DNA from: Rhodococcus globerulus NBRC 14531
GTDB lineage: Bacteria > Actinomycetota > Actinomycetes > Mycobacteriales > Mycobacteriaceae
Reading direction: 5' to 3'
Assembly (NCBI RefSeq): GCF_001894805.1
Contig: NZ_BCWX01000003.1
Span: 744,001 to 808,000, forward strand
DNA: 64,000 nt
Part shown: in pieces, positions 11,932 through 19,888 of the stretch
Layout of the letters: each line of letters begins with the position of its first letter
Position numbering within the stretch: the stretch's first letter is position 1
Translations under genes and position numbers: made by a program
Notes under the pieces: generated by a model
What the model saw: the letters and a program-made list of their open reading frames with translations, nothing else
What the model was told of the DNA's origin: nothing
Database searches by the model: none

Positions 11932-11961
11932 CAAGGCCTCCCCACCCTTGACTCAGTATAC

Positions 11962-11977
11962 TCGAACACATTTTCGA
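11962..11977. promoter_or_regulatory. LexA (SOS) box-like palindrome upstream of the DUF222/HNH gene
   Basis: TCGAACACATTTTCGA differs at one base from the mycobacterial LexA consensus TCGAAC-N4-GTTCGA. It lies 31 bases upstream of the HNH gene start, a typical operator position. The match to the consensus and the family's known SOS link are the support. Confidence 0.7.
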
Positions 11978-12127
11978 TTCAAGGGATATTTCGGACACAT
12001 TTCGACCAAAGTTGAAGAGGTCGTCGCGATCATGATGCCACCGAATGATGTTACTGGACAGAAAGATTGATAACCCGGTCTCGGAACTGATCGTGGCGAT
12101 CAGCGAAGCAGTCGAGGTTGCCGTGCG

Positions 12128-12331
12128 ATGGCGGTGGGAGATGAAGTTGTCGAGAGAGCAGGCATCGCCGTGGCAGCGGAAAGCAAACGCATTCCTACAG
12201 TGTCAGGCGAAAGTGGCGAGATCGCGGGCGAACAAGCTGGGGCTACGTATATGGCGGCGCTCAACAACCCGGACTCACTGTGGAATGTTGGAGGCATGGT
12301 GGCGTGGCTGGTTGCCGATCCTCTTCCGTGA
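12128..12331 (+). CDS. Possible small protein (hypothetical)
   Basis: This 67-codon frame lies in the gap between two minus-strand genes. An in-frame ATG has GAGG about 10 bases upstream. The product has a charged N-terminal half and ends with a more hydrophobic part (SLWNVGGMVAWLVADPLP). Third-position GC is only moderate, and a longer overlapping frame (12045-12395) exists, so this may be non-coding or a gene remnant. I do not recognise a family. Confidence 0.25.
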   Translation: MAVGDEVVERAGIAVAAESKRIPTVSGESGEIAGEQAGATYMAALNNPDSLWNVGGMVAWLVADPLP

Positions 12332-12378
12332 GGTTCTTCGACTAGGGTGGCGCGAACGCGAAGGCAACCCGACTGCGG

Positions 12379-13866
12379 CTAGAACTTCGGGGTGAGTCGA
12401 CCGTTCTCGTCGCTGATGTGAACGTGACGATCCACCGCTGGGGGATTGGTGCCGCTGAGTTGAGTCAACTCGGCGGCGTTCTCGGGGCCGGTGTGGCCGG
12501 CGAGACGTCGGCCGTCCGGCGTCGTAGCGATGACGAACCCGGTTTCCGGTTCGCCCATTCTGTTGTATTCGACTGTGGCGGTGATGATCTTGGCACTTCC
12601 GACATAGCCGGTGACCAGGTCGGGTGCATGGGGTGTGAGGGTGCGGGCCTGGGGATCTCCGACATATCCGCGTTCATGTGCGGACGCGGAGAGCAGTACG
12701 GCATGTTGGTAAGTGAGAAATCCGCCGTTGCCGTGAACCAAGGCGAGTTGGTCGCCTGATCGGAGTCGGCGTGTCACCTCGGTCAAGGAATGGAGGGTGT
12801 AACTGTTGAGCGGTCCGCCGAAGAACGAGTGACCACCGGTGACGCTGGGGACGGTGTCACCCGGCAGTCCGAGTTCGTGAATCAACAGCTTCGGCACGAT
12901 CGGAAAGCAACTGTAGGCGTCCACGATATCGAGGGCTTCGGCGCTTACTCCGGCGTTGCCGAGTGTGCGGTCCACGGTATCCTGCAAGGCTTCGGATCTG
13001 TGAAAGTTATTTCTGTGCAATATGTCCAGCGGATCAACGGCCCCGGCTCCGCCCCACAGATAGACGAGCCTGTCTTGGTCGATGCCGAAGTCGAGGGCCC
13101 TCGCCAGGGAGCAGATCACCACGGCAGCAGCCTGATTCACGAAGGGCATGGCGTTGAGCATCAAAGGATAGGGTTCGGACACCATCCGGTTGCCCGGCCC
13201 GACGGTGCTGATCTCTTCTGCGGTACGTACTTCCGATGTCCACGACGCCGAGTTCTTCGCAGCGATAGTTGAGAACTCGGCATACATCTGCGCTGACCAG
13301 TCCAGGGACGCTTGGGCGTCGTGGCCGATCGATGCGCTGAAACTGTTCTCGAACAGTGGGTAGACGCGGGTGGGCACGATGAATCCCGCGCGCTGCATCT
13401 CGGCGCCGCCCAGATCGGCGGGATCGAAGCCGGGAGGTCCGCCGGGTTCGGTGGCCCACCCGAGAGAATCGGGAGCGACGCCCGATTTTCGCAGTGCGGT
13501 TGTGGTGGCGTGTGATTCACCGCCCACGAGCAGCGCGACGGAGGATGTGCCGTCTGCAATGGCAGCGCCGATTCGATCGAGAAGTGCTGCAGGCCAGTGC
13601 CCACCGATCGGTGAGGTGGCGGTGATCGCGGGGGTGGCGCCAAGCCTGGTGGCCAGAAGTTCGGGGAGATTGTCGTATGCCCAACTGACGGTCTTGATCG
13701 CGTAGATCGTGTCGATGTGGCTACTGAACGAGGGCTCTCCACTGTCCGTGAGGGCGGCAATTGTCGCTTTGTAGATCAAGTCGAGCGGTTCGAGGGGCCC
13801 GTCATCCGGATTCCATCGCAGATCCCCTACGCCGACGATGACGGGAATCCGTGATGCGTCAACCAT
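12379..13866 (-). CDS. Thiolase-like protein (acetyl-CoA acetyltransferase family, TLP1 type)
   Basis: This 495-residue protein has the thiolase fold layout, starting with RIPVIVGVGD and containing GGHSFFGGPLNSYTLHS and NGGFLTYQHAVLLS near the C-terminal half. The last ~80 residues fit the extra C-terminal domain of actinobacterial thiolase-like proteins (GYVGSAKIITATVEYNRMG). The usual nucleophilic Cys is not apparent: the expected region reads LLVGGESHATTTA. A thiolase reaction is therefore uncertain; a role in acyl-CoA or lipid handling is inferred from the fold. It is divergent from the AraC gene, 153 bases away, and may share regulation. Confidence 0.82.
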   Translation of the reverse strand: MVDASRIPVIVGVGDLRWNPDDGPLEPLDLIYKATIAALTDSGEPSFSSHIDTIYAIKTVSWAYDNLPELLATRLGATPAITATSPIGGHWPAALLDRIGAAIADGTSSVALLVGGESHATTTALRKSGVAPDSLGWATEPGGPPGFDPADLGGAEMQRAGFIVPTRVYPLFENSFSASIGHDAQASLDWSAQMYAEFSTIAAKNSASWTSEVRTAEEISTVGPGNRMVSEPYPLMLNAMPFVNQAAAVVICSLARALDFGIDQDRLVYLWGGAGAVDPLDILHRNNFHRSEALQDTVDRTLGNAGVSAEALDIVDAYSCFPIVPKLLIHELGLPGDTVPSVTGGHSFFGGPLNSYTLHSLTEVTRRLRSGDQLALVHGNGGFLTYQHAVLLSASAHERGYVGDPQARTLTPHAPDLVTGYVGSAKIITATVEYNRMGEPETGFVIATTPDGRRLAGHTGPENAAELTQLSGTNPPAVDRHVHISDENGRLTPKF

Positions 13867-13983
13867 CGTGTTCCTCTTTCAGCCAGTTCTCGTGTGTGCC
13901 CGACGTCGGGAGTTCCGCCACGATAGCGCTGCGATAAGTACGTGTAACCAGGGGGTCACATTCAGAAACTTTCGGATTACTAT

Positions 13984-13997
13984 TTAGGTATGCCTAA
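13984..13997. promoter_or_regulatory. Iron-box-like palindrome (TTAGG-N4-CCTAA) at the AraC promoter
   Basis: TTAGGTATGCCTAA resembles part of the IdeR/DtxR consensus (half-site TTAGG). It occupies the -35 position of a promoter whose -10 is TATACT at 14007-14012. Matching the full 19-base consensus gives only about 10 positions, so regulation by IdeR is tentative. Confidence 0.4.
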
Positions 13998-14019
13998 CGA
14001 AAGTCCTATACTCGTTTGC

Positions 14020-14844
14020 ATGACAGCTGTTGCGGAGAGAATGTTGGTGCCCGTGGGGCCTCGGGTCATCGACGATCCGTATTCGATGACCACCGTGACA
14101 TTGAAGTTGTCGCATCAGCGCCAGTGGGCGGCGCACCGACACCCGGAACATGAGCTGATCTGGGGTAACTCTGGCGGAATGCTCACCGTTGTTGCCGATG
14201 GCATCACGTGGGAGGTGCCGCCGTCGGCGGGCCTGTGGCTGCCGGCCGGAGTGCTGCATTCGGTCAAGGCAGGTCCGGGTACCGAGTTTTTCTGCACCTA
14301 CTTCCGCCCTGAGGCGCACGCTGCGCCCGCCACAGTGCCCGGGCTCTTCGGGGTGAGTGCCTTGTTGCGGGAGGTTCTGCTGCACATGCATCGTCGCAAC
14401 ATGCCGGACGAGGCTCGCAGTCGTGCCGAGCGTGTGGCGTTCGACATGCTGCAACCGCTCGAGGTTGCCGCTGTCGAGGTTCCGATGCCGACGGATCCGC
14501 GAGCGTTGTTCGTCGCCCAAGCACTGGTCGCTAATCCAGCGGATCAGCGGTCACTGTCCGAATGGGCACTGACTGCCGGCGGGAGCGTCCGAACGTTGAC
14601 CCGCGTCTTCACCCAGGGAACGGGAATGACCTTTGCCCAGTGGAGAATTCAGGTGCGCGTACGAGCGGCACTGACCTATCTCGCAGCCGGGGTTCCGGTT
14701 TCAGTGGTCAGTCGACGCGTGGGATACGAAACCCCGAGCGCGTTTGTCGCGGTCTTCCGCAGGGTCACCGGCCGGACCCCGGGCGCCATGATGAAGCACC
14801 CGAATCGTGGCTCTCATGCACCGCAGGAGCTTCTGCGCGCCTGA
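14020..14844 (+). CDS. AraC-family transcriptional regulator with cupin sensor domain
   Basis: This 274-residue regulator has an N-terminal cupin-like sensor (HRHPEHELIWGNSGGMLTV around residues 30-60) and a C-terminal double helix-turn-helix of the AraC type (residues ~175-270; WALTAGGSVRTLTRVF and VGYETPSAFVAVFRRVTGRTPG). An in-frame ATG at 13990 overlaps the palindrome, so the ATG at 14020 is preferred. A TATACT -10 ends 7 bases before it, which would give a leaderless mRNA. Its targets are unknown; neighbours are the divergent thiolase-like gene and the iron-transport island. Confidence 0.88.
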   Translation: MTAVAERMLVPVGPRVIDDPYSMTTVTLKLSHQRQWAAHRHPEHELIWGNSGGMLTVVADGITWEVPPSAGLWLPAGVLHSVKAGPGTEFFCTYFRPEAHAAPATVPGLFGVSALLREVLLHMHRRNMPDEARSRAERVAFDMLQPLEVAAVEVPMPTDPRALFVAQALVANPADQRSLSEWALTAGGSVRTLTRVFTQGTGMTFAQWRIQVRVRAALTYLAAGVPVSVVSRRVGYETPSAFVAVFRRVTGRTPGAMMKHPNRGSHAPQELLRA

Positions 14845-14867
14845 TCTGCGGTCGCCGCTGATCTGAA

Positions 14868-15335
14868 TCAGCCGCGCCCTTCGACGTACGATGCCAGGTT
14901 AGCCAACGAGGAGGCGATCCCCGTCTCGTGTACCGCTTGATCGATGCCGGGTGGCACATCCGTGGCTGTGACGGTCACCTCGGTCCCGCTAACAGCGGCA
15001 GCGAGGTGCCAGGTCATCGTCATGGTTCCGGCATACGACGGGTCGTCGGACTCGAACACCGCCCGCTGCACCACACGCTCCGGCGGCACCAGTTCGGCGA
15101 ATCCGACATCGACGACATCCGTCGCGGCTGACGTCTTGCCAGGGCTGTCGGTGGAGTCCAGATAGGTGAGAACCATTCGAAACCCGCCACCTGGCCGCGG
15201 ATCCCACAGCTCGATCCGCCCGCGCATACCGTCCGGTGGCAACCAAGCCTCGAGAGACTCTCGGTCGAGGAGGGCGTCGTAGACGACCGTCGGTGGTGCC
15301 TCGATCACCAGGCTGGCGCGGTCGATCCTGTCCAT
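14868..15335 (-). CDS. SRPBCC (AHSA1/START-like) domain protein
   Basis: This 155-residue protein begins with the typical SRPBCC edge strand and helix (ASLVIEAPPTVVYDALLDRESLEAWLPPDGMRG) and ends with a long helix, forming a helix-grip fold with a hydrophobic cavity. Family members bind lipids or other small hydrophobic ligands, and some are toxin-like or stress proteins. It lies 25 bases downstream of the ABC gene at 15361 on the same strand, so it may be the last gene of that operon. The ligand is unknown. Confidence 0.87.
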   Translation of the reverse strand: MDRIDRASLVIEAPPTVVYDALLDRESLEAWLPPDGMRGRIELWDPRPGGGFRMVLTYLDSTDSPGKTSAATDVVDVGFAELVPPERVVQRAVFESDDPSYAGTMTMTWHLAAAVSGTEVTVTATDVPPGIDQAVHETGIASSLANLASYVEGRG

Positions 15336-15360
15336 AGTCCGATTCTAGAGCCACAGGCTC

Positions 15361-17118
15361 TCAACGCCGCGGTGTCGACCATGCCTCCCACAGTTGCGCG
15401 TACCGGCCGCCGAGGTTGACCAACTCGTCGTGGGAACCCTGTTCCACGACGCGTCCGCCATCCATGACAAGAATGTTGTCGGCGTCGACAGCCTGTGAGA
15501 GCCGGTGGGCCACAGTGATCGAGGTGCGCCCACGGGTCAGCGCGAGAGCGGCGTCGTCGAGTATGCGGGCGCCGGCGCTGCCGGCTTCTGCCGTTGCCTC
15601 GTCCAGAATCAGCAGGGGTGGATTCAGGAGTTCGATCCGTGCGAGTGCAAGCTGTTGCGCCTGGGTCGCAGTGAGGCGATGCCCGCCGTCACCGACTACT
15701 GTCTCGATGCCTTCGGGCAGTGCTCCGACCCAGTCCGAGGCGCCGACGGTATCGAGGGCGGAGGCGATGTCGGCGTCGGTTGCTGCCGGGGCGGCCAGAC
15801 GCAGATCCTCGGCCAACGTGCCTGCAAAGACGTGCACTTCCTGGGTAACCAACGCAACGGCGCTCCGAGCGGTGCTCCGCGAGAGTTGATCTCGGGGAAC
15901 GGTGCCGATTCGCACGGAGCCCTCGGTGGGCCCGTAGGTGCCGGCGAGAAGTTTTGCCACCGTGGACTTTCCGGCGCCGGTGGCTCCCACGAGCGCGGTG
16001 ACGGTACCGGCCGGAATGGTGATGTCGATATCGCGCAACACGGGGGCGTCGCCCGGGCGGTAGGAGAAGGTCACGTCCTCGAGCGACGCGGAGCTGTCGA
16101 CGGGTTCACGGGGATCGGCCGGAAGCGGAGGTACCGGTGCCAGGGTGACGCCGACAAGGCGAGCCAGAGCGATTGTGCCCTCTTGTAGTTCGTCGAAGAC
16201 ACTGAGAACGGCTCCGACGGGGTCGAACAACCGATGGAAGAACAGGGCCGCTGCGGTGGCGGCTCCGATGGTGGCATGCCCGTTCTTCACGAGCCAGAAT
16301 CCCGTGATCAGAACTGCTGAGAGCCCGATGAACTCGGCGATGTTGAGACGACCGAAAAACCTGGTCCGTAGTCGTGTTGTCTTCAGGCTGAGCTGTACCG
16401 CGGTCAGTGAACGGGATTCGATCTGCTCGAGATGTGGCTTCGCCAACCGTAGGGATCCGACGGTGTCGGAATTACTCAGTGAGTCGAGGAGCTGTTGTGC
16501 GCGGGCGCCTTCCGCCTCACGTTCTTGTCGGTAGACGGGGGCTGACTGTGTGAGGTACCAGCGCAGGGCGCGTACCTGGATCGGTGCGGCAATCACTGCA
16601 GCAACCGCAAATCGCCAATCGAGTGCGCCCAACCCGACAAGAGTCAACGCAATGGTGAGCGCAGCGGTGGCAAACACCGGCAACGCCTGTGACACGGCTT
16701 GCGTTACCAGGCGGACGTCACCGGTGATGCGGGAGACGAGGTCGCCCCGCCCGGCGCGCTCGACATCGCTCTGGGGGAGGTCGAGCACTCGGACGACTAC
16801 TTCTTCGCGAAGGTCCGCTACGACGCGTTCCCCGACCCCGGCCAGAAGATATTCGCTGGCACCGACCAGCAGCGAGGACAGAACGGCAACGGCAACCAAG
16901 GCCCCGGTCAATGTTCCGATGCTGGAGACGATGTCGGCTCCACCAGACGTGACGGTGTCTACCATCTCGCCCAGAATCAGCGGGGTGAGAAGGCCGATTG
17001 CCGTGGCTGCGGTCAAGGTGACCACCGCACCGCTCGCGGCGAGGCGGTGCGGACGCAGCAACCGAAGTGCCTCGGTACGAGCCTGTTTGGGAGTTGCGGT
17101 GGGGAGTAGGTCGTTCAC
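15361..17118 (-). CDS. ABC half-transporter (membrane plus ATPase) with degenerate signature motif
   Basis: This 585-residue protein joins a six-span type-1 exporter domain (residues ~25-320) to an ATPase domain. Walker A (GATGAGKST near 376), Walker B with catalytic Glu (LLILDEATAE) and H-loop (VAHRLS) are intact, but the signature motif reads LTATQ instead of LSGGQ (near 481). It overlaps the upstream gene 17115-18785 by four bases (ATGA), and the two products should form a heterodimer with exactly one complete ATP site. Its position beside the siderophore operon suggests siderophore traffic, either IrtAB-like uptake or export. The substrate and direction are inference. Confidence 0.88.
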   Translation of the reverse strand: MNDLLPTATPKQARTEALRLLRPHRLAASGAVVTLTAATAIGLLTPLILGEMVDTVTSGGADIVSSIGTLTGALVAVAVLSSLLVGASEYLLAGVGERVVADLREEVVVRVLDLPQSDVERAGRGDLVSRITGDVRLVTQAVSQALPVFATAALTIALTLVGLGALDWRFAVAAVIAAPIQVRALRWYLTQSAPVYRQEREAEGARAQQLLDSLSNSDTVGSLRLAKPHLEQIESRSLTAVQLSLKTTRLRTRFFGRLNIAEFIGLSAVLITGFWLVKNGHATIGAATAAALFFHRLFDPVGAVLSVFDELQEGTIALARLVGVTLAPVPPLPADPREPVDSSASLEDVTFSYRPGDAPVLRDIDITIPAGTVTALVGATGAGKSTVAKLLAGTYGPTEGSVRIGTVPRDQLSRSTARSAVALVTQEVHVFAGTLAEDLRLAAPAATDADIASALDTVGASDWVGALPEGIETVVGDGGHRLTATQAQQLALARIELLNPPLLILDEATAEAGSAGARILDDAALALTRGRTSITVAHRLSQAVDADNILVMDGGRVVEQGSHDELVNLGGRYAQLWEAWSTPRR

Positions 17119-18785
17119 AGTTCGATCACCCGATCGCAGATATCGAGCAGCGCGGGGCTGCTGGTGAGAAGAATTGTCGCGTGAGCACTGCGAACCTCGG
17201 ATATCCCGCGGGCAATGCGCGCTTCAGTGACGGAGTCGACGGCAGTGGTCGGATCGTGCAGTACCAGTACCGGCACGTCGCTCGCCAACGCGCGCGCGAG
17301 CGCAACTCGTTGACGTTGGCCGCCGGACAGTGAGTTGCCCTGCTCGGTGACGGCGGTGGCAAGGCCGTTCGGGAGAGCCTCGATCACTTGATCTGCGGCG
17401 GCGGCGGAGATGGCGAAGTCGGTTCGGTGGCCGACCGGAGCCAGGGCATGGATGTTCTCACCGACAGTGCCGATGAAAAGCGCGGAGTCATGCGGCGCAG
17501 CAAGGATGTGTGTGCGAAGTTCGTCGATATCCAGTTCGTGGATAGCGTTGTCACCCAGATGAATTGATCCTTCGATGGGATCTGTCCGGCGCGCCAGCAC
17601 GTCCATGAAAGCATCGACCCAGGCCGTGTTGTCGCAGGTGATACCGACGATCTCGCCGCGCTTGACATCCAGATCGACCGGCGCCGAACCGGCCAGGACA
17701 ACGTCACGAAGTGTCAGAGACTCCGAATGATTCAGTGCTACCGGATCGCTTGCGGGGGCGACGGCGCGGCTCGTCCCGATAAGCGCCGCAACACGATTCG
17801 CGGACGCTCGGGCACGGGCCAGTCCGGCGCCGAAATAGATGATGTCGATCAGCGGTCCGCGAAGGAACTGCGCCAACCCCACCACCGCAATGAACTCGCC
17901 GATCGAAATACTGCCGGACGCTGCCATTCTGCCGCCGACGTATGCGATGACGGCAAGGTAAGCGCCCGCGATGGCGACGTTGGCTGCCGAGTACATCGCT
18001 TGGTAGCGCTGGGCGCGCAAGGTGGCATCAAGCGATGTCCGGCTGGCACCTCGATAGCGCTGCGCCGCAGCGTCTCCGGCACCGATGCCGGAAAGAATGC
18101 GTAGACCCGCCAGCAAGTCGGCAGCGAGTGCCCCGGCGCGCGCGCCCTGCCACTGATCCGTTTCGGCTCGACGTTCGAGTGGGCGGCTCACGACCTGCAT
18201 CAGTGCTAGCACCGGGGGAGTGCTGAGGATGACAAGAAGTCCGAGCGGCACTGAGATGACCAGTAACGAGATTGCTGCGGTCAGCACTCCGCAGGCAGCG
18301 CCGAGTTTGGTGCTGAGAGTGTGGGTGAATCCGGCCACGGAACCGGCGTCGGAGGTGGCGATCGAATAGACCTCACCGGGCATCCTGCGCGGATTCATGC
18401 CGTGTGGATCGAGGCCGCGTCTGGCGATGTCCATCCGAAGTCGGTGAGCGCCGTACTCGGCGACCGAGTCTGCGATACGAGCGGCAATTCTCCAGCTGAG
18501 CAGCAGGCCTGTGAACAGGATGCCGAGAACCAGAATCCACTTGCCGAGCGCCGCAGCGTCGCTGGTTGCCACAGCGCGGTCGATGACCGCACCGATCACG
18601 ACCGGGACCAGAGCTTCGGCCACCTGGTGCCCGGTGAAGCCCACTGACGCGGCGGCCAGCTTCGGCCCGCGCCCTTCGGCTGCGATGGCACGCGTGATCA
18701 CCTGACGTGGCGTGATCGCCTGAGGCAGCAGCGGACCGTCGGTATCGTTACTCGGATGAAGCGGCGTTGATGACACTCGGTCCAC
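17115..18785 (-). CDS. ABC half-transporter with degenerate Walker A and B motifs
   Basis: This 556-residue partner also joins a type-1 membrane domain to an ATPase domain, but its ATP-binding motifs are lost. The Walker A position reads GITCDNTAWVD (no GKS/T, near residue 385), Walker B reads LVLHDP (Pro for the catalytic Glu), and the H-loop reads LLTSSPA (no His). The signature LSGGQRQRVALARAL is perfect (near 485). It therefore cannot hydrolyse ATP alone but can complete the ATP site of the downstream partner. It is the first gene of the minus-strand unit and is divergent from the siderophore operon; the iron box at 18936 lies in the shared region and may control both. Confidence 0.88.
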   Translation of the reverse strand: MDRVSSTPLHPSNDTDGPLLPQAITPRQVITRAIAAEGRGPKLAAASVGFTGHQVAEALVPVVIGAVIDRAVATSDAAALGKWILVLGILFTGLLLSWRIAARIADSVAEYGAHRLRMDIARRGLDPHGMNPRRMPGEVYSIATSDAGSVAGFTHTLSTKLGAACGVLTAAISLLVISVPLGLLVILSTPPVLALMQVVSRPLERRAETDQWQGARAGALAADLLAGLRILSGIGAGDAAAQRYRGASRTSLDATLRAQRYQAMYSAANVAIAGAYLAVIAYVGGRMAASGSISIGEFIAVVGLAQFLRGPLIDIIYFGAGLARARASANRVAALIGTSRAVAPASDPVALNHSESLTLRDVVLAGSAPVDLDVKRGEIVGITCDNTAWVDAFMDVLARRTDPIEGSIHLGDNAIHELDIDELRTHILAAPHDSALFIGTVGENIHALAPVGHRTDFAISAAAADQVIEALPNGLATAVTEQGNSLSGGQRQRVALARALASDVPVLVLHDPTTAVDSVTEARIARGISEVRSAHATILLTSSPALLDICDRVIEL

Positions 18786-18935
18786 GCTAGGGATCGACAG
18801 CGCTTGTTATGAAGTCACGCCGATGCCAAAACTTGTCGTGAACAGGCCATATAGGGCGCACTGGCCGAATTGCGATACTAGTTGACCCCGTTGTGACGGA
18901 GAATTTGTCGACGTGGCCTCGGCTCTGCAATAAAT

Positions 18936-18954
18936 TAAGGTCTGCCTTACCTTT
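18936..18954. promoter_or_regulatory. IdeR/DtxR iron box in the divergent siderophore promoter region
   Basis: The 19-base site TAAGGTCTGCCTTACCTTT matches 13 of 19 positions of the IdeR consensus TTAGGTTAGSCTAACCTAA, with both inner GGT/ACC arms kept. It lies 47 bases upstream of the siderophore reductase start and about 150 bases from the divergent ABC gene. IdeR with Fe2+ would repress here when iron is ample. Confidence 0.8.
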
Positions 18955-19000
18955 GTGCGGTTGTTGTGCGTTTCGTGTTTCACCGATGTTGGAGATTGTC

Positions 19001-19888
19001 GTGAGTCTTGTGTTCGGCGAGGTGCTCTTCAAGGAGTACGTGACCCCGGGAATGGTCCGGATCGTGTTCGGTGGGGAGGGCTTGACCACGTTCCGATCAA
19101 CAGGTGTCGGTGACGAGTATCTCCGCCTCCATTTCCCGGTTCCCGCAACGGGTAAGTTCGTTCTGCCGGAAGAAGATCCGCACGCGCCACGCGGATGGCG
19201 ATACCCGGAAGGGGAGGAAGCTTCGCCGTGCCAGCCTTACACGGTGCGACGGTTCGATTCCGAAACCAGCCGTATGACTGTCGATTTCGTGGTTCACGAC
19301 GGTGGGATAGCCAGCGATTGGGCGCAGAACGCCGCGATTGGTGACGCGCTGGCGATCGGCGAGTCCCGCGGTCTGTACGAGCCACCGGTCGGTGCGTCCT
19401 GGCAGCTGTTTGTTGCCGACGCAACCGGACTCCCGGCATTGGGCCGCCTGATCGAAGAGTTGCCTGCGGGCATGTCGGCCAAGGCGATAGTCGAGGTGGT
19501 GGACGAGTCGCACAAGCAGCAGATCGAGTCGGCCGCGGATGTCGAATTCATCTGGTTAGTGGGCAGTGGCAATGGCATTGCGCCGTCGAAACTACCGGAC
19601 GCGGTGCGTGCACTGAATCTGCCCACCGACCCCGGATACGTCTGGGTGGCAGGGGAAAGCACGATGCTGCGTGACATCCGCAAGTATCTCCGACATGAAC
19701 TGAAGTTGCCGGCAGAGCAGTACAAGGTGATCGGCTACTGGACGTACAAGGCCGAAGTATGGAATGCGAAATACGAAGCGCTCGACGAGAGGATTCGGGC
19801 GCAGTTGGATGCGGCGTGGCAATCCGATCGTGACGAAGAGGAAATTCGTGACGAAGTCGAGAAGACGCTCGAGAGCGCAGGCTTGTGA
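19001..19888 (+). CDS. Siderophore-interacting protein (NAD(P)H-dependent ferric-siderophore reductase)
   Basis: This 295-residue cytosolic flavoenzyme reduces ferric siderophores to release Fe2+. It has an FAD-binding barrel (SIP_FAD_bdg) with the flavin motif PYTVRRFD near residue 80, and a C-terminal NAD(P)H-binding SIP domain (VWVAGESTMLRDIRKYLR, KVIGYW). The frame is open upstream to 18893, but that would include the iron box. GTG 19001, with GGAGA five bases upstream, gives the normal family start (LVFGEVLFKEYVTPGMVRIVF). It leads a five-gene operon with tight overlaps. A separate reductase next to fusion-less IrtAB-like ABC genes contrasts with mycobacteria, where IrtA carries the SIP domain. 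Confidence 0.93.
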   Translation: MSLVFGEVLFKEYVTPGMVRIVFGGEGLTTFRSTGVGDEYLRLHFPVPATGKFVLPEEDPHAPRGWRYPEGEEASPCQPYTVRRFDSETSRMTVDFVVHDGGIASDWAQNAAIGDALAIGESRGLYEPPVGASWQLFVADATGLPALGRLIEELPAGMSAKAIVEVVDESHKQQIESAADVEFIWLVGSGNGIAPSKLPDAVRALNLPTDPGYVWVAGESTMLRDIRKYLRHELKLPAEQYKVIGYWTYKAEVWNAKYEALDERIRAQLDAAWQSDRDEEEIRDEVEKTLESAGL

